Made by a program: the position numbers and the translations under genes
The notes under the pieces: generated by a model
Seen by the model: only the letters and a program-made list of their open reading frames with translations
Database searches by the model: none
Told to the model about the DNA's origin: nothing
In this document: piece by piece, positions 1-6,660 of the stretch
Position numbering within the stretch: the stretch's first letter is position 1
Layout: every line of letters begins with the position of its first letter
Assembly: GCF_008831285.2 (NCBI RefSeq)
Contig: NW_022205067.1
Span: forward strand, 1-12,500
From: Nymphaea colorata
Taxonomy: Eukaryota > Streptophyta > Magnoliopsida > Nymphaeales > Nymphaeaceae
DNA length: 12,500 nt
Reading direction: 5' to 3'

Positions 1-136
1 TTGCTTGTTTTTATCGGTTGTACGACGACGGTTTGGTTTGATCGAGAATCTATCTCGCGTTTCAACATTATGCGCCTCCCAAGTTCCGCTTGTCCGCATG
101 GCTATGCCGGCGTGAAGGCGGCCGTTGGGAAGCGCC
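1..136. other. Flanking DNA outside the retrotransposon
   Basis: This stretch precedes the left LTR boundary and has no counterpart beside the second LTR copy, so it is pre-insertion DNA or another element. The + strand frame is open from base 1 and continues into the LTR, but I recognise no protein family in it. It is too short to classify. Confidence 0.7.
132..136. other. Candidate 5-bp target site duplication, left copy
   Basis: The five bases GCGCC directly abut the terminal TG of the left LTR. Ty3/gypsy integrases usually make 5-bp duplications. The partner copy should lie just beyond the right LTR, roughly 750 bp past the window end, so it cannot be confirmed here. Confidence 0.35.
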
Positions 137-639
137 TGTTAGGCCTCGTCCCGACTAGGCCAGAATTTCCTAACCAAGACGCTCCTACTGCAAGACCGAC
201 TTGAGTACTTCCTAAAAACCAAAAATCCCTAAGTAAAATTAATACAAACAATCTACCCGGCCGGACAAATCCCGGCGCAAAATCCCTAGGACAAGGTACA
301 AAGAGGTTAAGTTCCCAAACCTAACTACGGAATAACCTACTACAGACCACTACAAGGGTTACAGGCTAGTACAATCGCGAGCGATACAAGATTACTCTCA
401 ACTCACTCACAAACCATTCCAAACCATGCAAACCCCTCTAACGAACAAACCACACCCAACAAAAGCAAATGGCTAGGTCTGCTCCTTGCGACCGTGTCTC
501 GGGCAATAGGGCCCTCGAGGTGCCACAGAGAGGAGCTTGGCCGAAGCCTTGGCTAAAACAGCAAATTAAACAAACTAGATGAATTCCTAATGCAAAAGCA
601 GAATTAACACCCTCCCCGAATCTACAAGGGCTGGAGAGC

Positions 640-1210
640 GTTACCGGCCAAGGCGCTGCCTTGACTATGCCGAGAGACCACGGGGCAGAATTGCCTAGAC
701 CCGGGTATTGCAGCTTACGAGCTGGCGTGAAGCGCGCGGCCTGGACAGCCTCCTGCTGTCGGACGGACTGACGATGTACTACCGTGGGTAGCCGCCTACT
801 GTCGGAGACGAGCCTGCGAGTAAGCAGCCGAGACGGATGCTTGCTGCTGGGTGAGGACAGTCGAGCAGAACGTCGGCCGGGACTGCGGTTCACTGTCGTC
901 TGTAGTCAGACAGATGACGCGGCCGAGCACAGACGGGGCAGCCACATGCTGCCGAGCGTCGAGCTGGATGCGCGGCCTCCTGTCGCCTCTGGTGCAGACG
1001 GGGAACCACGGAGCTTTCGGAAGGTGCAGACGACCGCTTGTCGTCTATGATGCGCCTACGAGATGCGGTGCGGCCGAGGGGGCGAAAGCCTTGCGGCAGT
1101 GCCTACCTACCTGGCACTGGAAGTGGCTCGGCCACGGGTGTCGGCAGAGGATGCCGACGACGGCGCGGGTGGCCGAGGAGCTGACCGAGGACGGCTAGCG
1201 AGCGGCTAGC
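640..1210. other. CpG-rich segment of left LTR
   Basis: This part of the LTR is clearly GC- and CpG-rich, with recurring words such as GACGG, CAGACG, CTGTCG and GCGGCC. ORFs on both strands here are frame-shifted between the two LTR copies, so it is probably not coding. It holds most of the substitutions separating the copies, chiefly transitions. Confidence 0.6.
895..918. other. Nine-bp stem-loop in CpG-rich LTR segment
   Basis: GTCGTCTGT at 895-903 pairs with ACAGATGAC at 910-918 (one G-T wobble on this strand, a C-A mismatch on the element's sense strand), with a six-base loop. It is unchanged in the other LTR at 10161-10184 although neighbouring bases differ. It may be incidental. Confidence 0.3.
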
Positions 1211-1467
1211 GTCTCCGGCTGTTCCTGGTCCCTAACTAAGGTCGGGTTAGCTTGGACGGGCGGGGCTCTACGGGTAGGCTGGTTAAGTGAAGTGAGGTTA
1301 AGGGCTCGGGTAGGCTAGAGGAAGCAGAGTTTAGGTGCGGAAGGTGGGTTAACCTACTACTAGGTGGGCTAAGCAGAGAGGTAGAAGAGGAAGCAAGGCT
1401 CGGAAGTTAGGACTTAGCGATCTGGTTGGAGAAGAGAAGAGATCACAAGTGAGCTCGGTTGAGTCTG

Positions 1468-1617
1468 GTCAATGGGACACTCGAGGTAAGCTCGAGTCAA
1501 CTGGGTTCAACCTAAGATGGCTCGGGTTTGACCGAGTTCCTACTAGGCTAGGTCAGGTCGGGTTCAGTCAACTTGGGTCAAGACCTAGAAGAAGTTGACT
1601 AGGCTAGGTTTAGTCAA
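1468..1617. promoter_or_regulatory. Array of seven TTGAC W-box cores, left LTR
   Basis: TTGAC or its complement occurs at 1468, 1496, 1528, 1567, 1577, 1595 and 1613, seven times in 150 bp; about 0.3 would be expected by chance. The surrounding text is made of related short words (CTAGGCTAGGT, GGGTTCA, GGTCAAG), so the array may have grown by slippage of a short unit. TTGAC is the invariant core of the WRKY-bound W-box. It lies downstream of the predicted start site. Confidence 0.5.
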
Positions 1618-1807
1618 GGTCTAGCGGGGTTAGGACCAAGTGGGTTAGGTCGAGAAGGTGAGAGCCTGGATGCTTGCCACTTGGCAAGATGAACGATTTT
1701 AGCTAAGACGCGAGACGGGTTCCTCGCTCTAAGGGGACAACGGTCCACTTTCCTAAAGCTAAAGGGGTAGACTAAGACACGAACTCGAGAGGGAGGGGCA
1801 GCTGGTG

Positions 1808-2269
1808 ACGTGGGCTGAAGGGGTCTCTCAATGAAGAGGATGATGATGCGTGGAAAGATGGAGGGTTAAGATTAGCTGCAGTTTGGCGAAGTGGGGGAAG
1901 TGGCCAAGGGAGGAACGAGTCCTAAGGTGCTTTTCCTAAAGTTTAGGGGGAGAGGCGCGAGTTGGGGAGTGGTGCGCTAAGGGGGGAAAAGTAATGGGAT
2001 AGGTGGCGAGGTACGAGGACTTAGTGAAAAAGTAACTTCGTGAGGAGGGAGTGCTAGGTCGTGGTCCTCCAGATGTTGACACGTGGCTAGATGAGTGGCC
2101 AAGGATTAATGCGACTAGGTAAAAGGCTTAGTCAAAAAGCTAGAGGGTGAGATGGCGTCAAGGGTCCTAGACTCAAGGGAGTAGTGTTCCTAAGGTTTCT
2201 CTACGTGGGACACTTAAGAAATAACTGTAATTCGGATTAGGGAAAAGGCTTGGATGGATGACACGTGGC
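1808..2269. promoter_or_regulatory. ACGTGG (G-box/ABRE-like) cluster, left LTR
   Basis: ACGTGG occurs at 1808 and 2203, and the full CACGTGGC at 2080-2087 and 2262-2269. CACGTGGC is a strong G-box/ABRE core for bZIP and bHLH factors. Four in about 460 bp exceeds chance. They lie within the predicted transcribed part of the LTR, so a promoter role is uncertain. Confidence 0.35.
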
Positions 2270-3352
2270 AGGATCAAGGGACGAGAATGAACTTACCTAG
2301 TTCAGCCTAAGTCGAGTAGGTTCGCACTTGGTGAAGCCGGTGGCGCGGTTTGAGTGACGCTTCCAACTTTGACCGATGTGCCCTTGTCGCCTTCACTAGA
2401 GCTTTCACCAGGGCAGGGGCAATTTCGTCCTTTCATGCCTGGGATCACGAGCCGGCCGGAAAGTGCAGGACTGATCGGAGAAACAGCAGAATTCTGGCTA
2501 ACAACCGAACTCTCTATTCCACCGTCGGATGGGGCTCGGAATATACCAATGCGATGCTTGGAGGCTAGCGCTTCCAGCAAGCGTCCGAATGATGATATTC
2601 CACAGATAAAGCTCTCAATACAGCAGAGTTGGCTCTGCTATACCGAGGGGCAGGTTGGCAGAAACAGGCCGTAGGATCTAACTCGGATTCGTGGCTGTTT
2701 CCTCAATCGCCAACCGAACTTGGGCGCGGTTAAGTCGCCGGTAACATTACTTCCTCAAAATGGATTGAATCGCGTCTAGAGAGAGTCTTCACCGAAGAAT
2801 CTCAGATCTGCTCTCGGGTAGGCCGAGAGAAAGAACGTGAACCTGGGAGTGCTCTCCCCTAGATCGAGAATCTAATCAATTTGGAGAAAGCTTTGAAACC
2901 AAACTACTAACCTTTCACCGTCGATATTGAATCCGTTTTCCAGATTCAACCTTCCCTGCTGCAGCGCCGGCCTTTCAACTTCACCGTGGACCGTGAAGAA
3001 GTGCTGGTTTCTGCAGAACTGCTGTTCGGATGGGGAAGAAGCGGGGACAAGGGAGGGGACCTTCGCCGGTGAGGAAGAAGATCCGCCGCAAGCCTTCTAA
3101 CCCGAGCGTTGGCTGGTTCACCGGCGGTGCTCCGAGTTCTTCAATGGAGGAAGAAACGCCACGGTAGAAGGGGGCGGAGGGGATGAGAGGGCACAAGCTT
3201 GCACTCACGAGCAAGGGCTGTGCTTTGATTTCGGATTCAGAGTTCCTCGAGAATGAGGAGGGAGAGCCAAACCTCGCACGGAGGAGAGAGAGCGCCTTGC
3301 GCAAAATGCCTTCAATTCCTTAATCTTTGATACAAATTACATTGATCCAAAA

Positions 3353-3360
3353 TATTTATA
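3353..3360 (-). promoter_or_regulatory. TATA box of the LTR promoter
   Basis: The minus strand reads TATAAATA, a canonical plant TATA box, in an A/T-rich patch (about 3340-3370) of an otherwise GC-richer LTR. It is about 620 bp inside the U3 edge. Transcription would start about 25-35 bases downstream, near 3320-3330, leaving about 3.2 kb of LTR in R plus U5. The active counterpart in the 5' LTR lies just past the window end. Confidence 0.6.
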
Positions 3361-3578
3361 CTAATCCTATTTGAGCGAGTCTACAATCCAGATCTCACTC
3401 TCTACCCAAGACCCAAATCCAAAATGCCAAGCACAACCCGCTAGGCTAGGTTCCTACCTCGAGTTCTACTATTGACAAGCCTAAGACTAACTTATTTACT
3501 CGAGAAACATAAAGCAAAACCGGGCCTAATGCCCATGCGCAAAGGAAAAGGTTCGAGCCCCTGGATCTTTTGAACCCA

Positions 3579-3605
3579 GGGTGGGACCTCGTGAGGGACC
3601 CGCCC
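3579..3605. other. GC-rich stem-loop in U3
   Basis: GGGTGGG at 3579-3585 pairs with CCCGCCC at 3599-3605 with one G-T wobble. Nested inside, CCTC at 3587-3590 pairs with GAGG at 3593-3596. An overlapping CCCTGG/CCAGGG pair just upstream could compete. No function is known to me. Confidence 0.35.
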
Positions 3606-3631
3606 TCACTTCGGTTTTGTTTGACTCAAGA

Positions 3632-3653
3632 GCTCGGTCAGGTTTGACCGAGC
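3632..3653. promoter_or_regulatory. Perfect inverted repeat with TTGACC core in U3
   Basis: GCTCGGTCA at 3632-3640 and its exact reverse complement at 3645-3653 are separated by four bases. The right arm and spacer contain TTGACC, the W-box bound by WRKY factors. It lies about 275-300 bp upstream of the TATA box. Further TTGAC cores in U3 lie at 3472, 3621, 3644, 3732 and 3790. A role in stress-induced transcription is inference. Confidence 0.5.
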
Positions 3654-3980
3654 CGTTTACCTAAGACTTGGATCTTAGGACGTCTCAAGGGTCGCGTGAC
3701 GTGGGACTCGTTTGGTTTGGACGCTTCTAGCTTGACGAGCCCTAAACTGGAATCTAAGTCACCCTGAGACTGAACCGGCTTGAGCACTGTTGACGACCTA
3801 GTTGCTCCTCCCACTCCTCCCGCTGCAACTAACTTTGGTGCTTCTTGGCATCTCCTTGGGACTGGACTTGATGCACTGAAGAGAACGAGCCCACAAGTCG
3901 GGAAGCCTTGCGCTTCCTTCGACTAGGTTCAGCTGGCTCGGCCTCTGCTGGGTCTGGGACTGCTGGGTAGGTCCGTAACA

Positions 3981-3997
3981 GATTCCCCCTCCCTACC
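3981..3997 (-). other. Polypurine tract
   Basis: The minus strand reads GGTAGGGAGGGGGAATC immediately before the TGTTA that opens the 3' LTR. This RNase H-resistant purine run would prime plus-strand DNA synthesis. It lies inside the open pol frame rather than after a stop codon. Confidence 0.85.
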
Positions 3998-4178
3998 TTG
4001 CGCTTGTCCTCGAGCGCTTGAAGAGGGGAGCGATGAGCAATCGACCCAAATTCTTCCCAAGAGTACCCCTGTCGGGTCCTTCCCATTCCACAAGTACCTC
4101 GTGCCTCATCCTCCCTTGTCGTTGGACATACCTATGCTTTAGAATGCGATAGGGAGTAGGCAAGTTATCCGGGACCTG
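3990..4178 (-). pseudogene. Integrase-linked chromodomain and basic C-terminal tail
   Basis: After a short linker the frame reads RILKHRYVQ, then EVLVEWEG, and after a missing base at 4066-4070 continues YSWEEF and ALEDK. This is the fold pattern of a chromodomain (strands with a VLVxW core, then a W-E helix), which tethers integrases to modified histones and directs insertion into heterochromatin. The aromatic positions look incomplete compared with HP1-type domains, as known for group II chromodomains. It is cut in the middle by the frame break. Confidence 0.75.
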
Positions 4179-5300
4179 CTCTATCAGTGTTGGTACATCC
4201 CCTTGATGAGGCTTCAGCCTCGTAACATGAAATACAGGGTGCACCAATGCTGTTCTGGGGAGGCCAAGTCTGTAGGCGGCCTTCCCAACCTTTTTGAACC
4301 ACTGGATAAGGTCCATAATAACGAGGCAGCAGTTTGGAATACGGCTGACCCATCAAGGATTTCTGCTTAAGAGGCAGTCTCTTAAGCCACACGTAGTCAC
4401 CCACCTCAAATTCCCGGTCCTTCCTGCCTTTGTCGTATACCTGCTTCATGCGGTTTTGCGCTTTCACAATGTTTTGTTTTAGGGAATCCAACACTTCTTC
4501 CCTTGTGCGCAATTCACAATCAACACTGCCGTCTTCTGCGGTTCCACCTTCATATCGTGGAATCGATGGAGGGGGAAGCCATATACGCCCTCGTAAGGGG
4601 TCATGCCTGTTGACGAGTGCAGACTTGTATTATACGACCATTCTGCCAAGGCAGATATTTCACCCAGGTGGTTGGTCGTTCACCCGCAAAGCAACGTAAA
4701 TAGGTCTCCAAGGACCGGTTTACTATCTCACTCTGCCCATCTGTTTGAGGGTGGTGGGCCGGTACTGAAATTCAATTTCGTCCCCATGTTCTTCATGTAT
4801 TCTTGCCAGAATGCACTTAAAAAAATTGAGTCCCGGTCGCAGACGACGGACTGTGGCATTCCATGCAACTTTCCGATATACTCATGGTAGACGTTGGCCA
4901 TGAGGGGCCCTTGATACAACCGTGGTAAAGGTGCGAAGTGGCTATATTTCGTGAGCCGATCGACCACTACCAATACTGCCTCTTTTCCTTCTGATCGAGG
5001 CATGGCATCGATGAAATCCATCGTGACGTCGGTCCACGGTTTTGTAGGTACCGGGAGAGGATTCAAATGGCCTGGAGGCTTGATTGCCTCATACTTCTCT
5101 CGCTGGCACACTACACACTTCTTTACATAGGCCTGTACTTCAGCCTTTATACCTTTCCACCAAAACTGAGCTTTGATGCGGCTCAGGGTCTTGGCGACCC
5201 CTTCATGACTGCGGCTGGAGTGTCATGAAAATGATGCAGGAATTCCTGCTTAAGCTCAGAGCTAGGAGGACTACTGCCTTGTCCTTCCTATACAAATGTT
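4175..5300 (-). pseudogene. Integrase (zinc finger, DDE core, C-terminal region)
   Basis: This enzyme inserts the DNA copy into the host chromosome. An HHCC zinc finger is split by two or three breaks (5209-5297); its two cysteines (CVVC) lie near 5112-5125. The DDE core reads cleanly from about 5111 to 4765: first Asp in MDFID near 5018, second in CDRD near 4838. The Glu in GQSE near 4733 lies just past an extra base at 4757-4762, so the catalytic triad is split between frames. The C-terminal part (4165-4512) includes FEVGDYVWLK, the GPY/F-type motif YYGPYPV and, after another break at 4291-4295, VHPVFHVTRLK. These belong to Ty3/gypsy integrases. Confidence 0.9.
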
Positions 5301-5449
5301 TCCCTTGACTGAGTAGAAGGGAATGGAACCCGGGTTTTGCTGGATCGAAGCTTTGATTAGCCTCAGCGATTCATCACTCTGTTGATCACGTGCTAACCGA
5401 TCCCAAATATCCGTTTCCACTACTGACAATGTCATCAGTTGTTCGGCCA

Positions 5450-5806
5450 AGCGGGAAAGTGAATCAGCCGCTTTGTTTTCAGGACCCTTTTTGTACTCAA
5501 TTTCGAAGTCATACCCCAATAGCTTTGCTAGCCATCTCTGTTGGGTAGGGGTTGACACGCGTTGTTTGAGCATGTACTTTAAACTGTTTTGGTCGGTCCT
5601 GACCGTAAATTTGCGTCCAATTAGATATGGACGCCACTTCTCCACTGCCATGACTATAGCGAGTAGCTCTTTCTCATACGTAGAAAGAGGTTTGGCCCTG
5701 CTGGTTAAGGCCTTAGACATGTAGGCAATGGGGTGGTTATCTTGCCCGAGTACTGCCCCACTCCGACTTCACAAGCGTCTGTTTCGATGGTAAATGTCTT
5801 TGTAAA
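5450..5806 (-). pseudogene. RNase H domain of pol
   Basis: This domain degrades the RNA strand of the RNA-DNA hybrid and makes the polypurine primer. The first catalytic Asp (in ETDA, near 5780) is separated from the rest by the break at 5756-5759. The remainder (5720 downward) is clean, with YEKELLAIVMAVEKWRPYL, the TDQNSLKY motif with Asp near 5594, and NKAADSLSR with Asp near 5465. A further break at 5804-5806 lies at the junction with the RT connection region. Confidence 0.88.
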
Positions 5807-5984
5807 TCGGGTAGGGTTAGAATGGGGGCCGACATTAGAGCTGCCTTCAGCTTCTCGAAAGCGTCTCTTGACTTCTCAGTCCACGAGAAGGATCCTTTCT
5901 TCAGCATCTGGGTAAGGGGTTGTGCAATGATTCCATACCCCTGAATAATCTTCTATAATACCCCGTCAGTCCTAGGAAACCTCG

Positions 5985-6660
5985 CAGACTTTTGAGGTCC
6001 TTGGGCAGTGGCCATTTTTCCATGGCTTGCAACTTTTCGGGGTCTGCCCGAACCCCATCTCGAGACACAATGTGTCCGAGGTATCCGATCGAAGATTGTC
6101 CAAAACTGCATTTGGACATCTTCGCGAAGAGATGATGCTCCTTCAAGATGTCTAGAGTGATTTCCAAATGACGTTGATGTTGTTCTTCATCCTTGCTATA
6201 AATGAGAATATCATCGAAAAATACGAGGATGAAATCTCTGAGGTGTGCTCTGAACACATCGTTCATGCACCGTTGGAATGTAGCTGGTGCATTTGTTAAT
6301 CCAAAAGGCATTACTAAAAATTCATAATGCCCGTCGTGTGTCCTGAACGCAGTTTTCAGTACATCTTCGTCAAACATTCGAATCTGATGATATCCGGCTC
6401 TAAGATCTATCTTTGAAAAATTGTGGCGCCGGCTAACTCATCTAATAGCTCGTCGATGACGGGTATGGGGTGCCGATCCTTAACGGTCACCTCGTTTAAC
6501 GCCCTATAGTCTATACAAAATCGCCAAGTGTTGTCTTTCTTCTTCACTAATAGGACGGGTGAAGAAAAAGGGCTGCAACTCGGTCGGATGATGCCGCTTT
6601 CGAGCATCTCTTTGAATAGGCGTTCGATCTCCGCTTCTGGCTGTGCCCATACCGATATGG
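5985..6660 (-). pseudogene. Reverse transcriptase domain of pol
   Basis: This domain copies the genomic RNA into DNA in the cytoplasmic particle. The N-terminal part is in the gag-pro frame to about 6637. The next part (6407-6607) holds [14 protein letters not shown] and the DYRALN motif and ends at a stop caused by a missing base in an A run at 6416-6420. The palm domain (5950-6415) has MPFGLTNAPATFQ and the catalytic FFDD at 6210-6221, followed by YLGHIVS and GFLGLTGYYRR. All core motifs are present; only the two frame breaks prevent continuous translation. Confidence 0.9.

Larger units (their letters stand above)
137..3980 (-). repeat. 3' LTR, complete (3,844 bp)
   Basis: The left edge is fixed by alignment to the second copy: both start TGTTAGGCCT, and the second copy is followed on its outer side by the primer site. 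The right edge is inferred from TAACA at 3976-3980, which makes perfect 5-bp terminal inverted repeats (TGTTA/TAACA) and abuts a polypurine tract. Bases 137-3228 align with 9401-12500; 3229-3980 have no partner inside the window. In element orientation U3 begins at 3980. A TATA box at 3353-3360 puts the start of R near 3320-3330. The length is unusually large for an LTR. The first 152 bases of U3 also carry the end of the pol frame. Confidence 0.9.
3829..6636 (-). pseudogene. pol: pol (RT, RNase H, integrase, chromodomain) with about twelve frame breaks
   Basis: This continues gag-pro in shifting frames. Comparing frame changes with conserved motifs, I place missing bases near 6635, 6416-6420, 5944-5949, 5804-5806, 5756-5759, 5294-5297, 5265-5270, 5209-5211, 4646-4647 and 4066-4070. 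Extra bases lie near 4757-4762 and 4291-4295. Every break is one base, most in short homopolymer runs. Apart from stops caused by the shifts, the protein is well conserved and the motifs of each enzyme are visible, so this is not long decay. The last frame runs through the polypurine tract and 152 bases into the LTR, stopping at 3829-3831 after a basic tail (RRKRKASR). Either the consensus carries indel errors or this copy depends on pol from a relative. Confidence 0.85.

Noticed and set aside
40-52. 13-base match between the left flank and LTR position about 2865
   Set aside because: The similarity stops on both sides and the site is not at a repeat border. Likely coincidence.
438-893. Minus-strand ORF of 151 codons in the left LTR
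   Set aside because: The matching ORF in the right LTR (9887-10159) changes frame after about 70 codons because of a one-base indel. It resembles no known protein and sits in CpG-rich sequence where long ORFs arise by chance.
784-1198. Overlapping + strand ORFs in the CpG-rich LTR block
   Set aside because: Two frames are open at once and the second LTR differs by indels that swap them. This is a composition effect, not a gene.
2302-2580. Minus-strand ORF of 92 codons ending just before the splice donor
   Set aside because: The right LTR has a C-to-T change creating a TGA inside it, and it opens with TTG rather than ATG. It may be transcribed leader but is unlikely to be a conserved protein.
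2981-3304. Minus-strand ORF of 107 codons just after the predicted transcription start
   Set aside because: It starts with TTG, and its frame is altered by several one-base indels in the right LTR (12252-12476). No family recognised.
3548-3570. GGTTCGAGCCC resembling a tRNA B box (possible tRNA or SINE)
   Set aside because: No matching A box at proper spacing, no foldable cloverleaf and no proper T stem. A chance match within U3.
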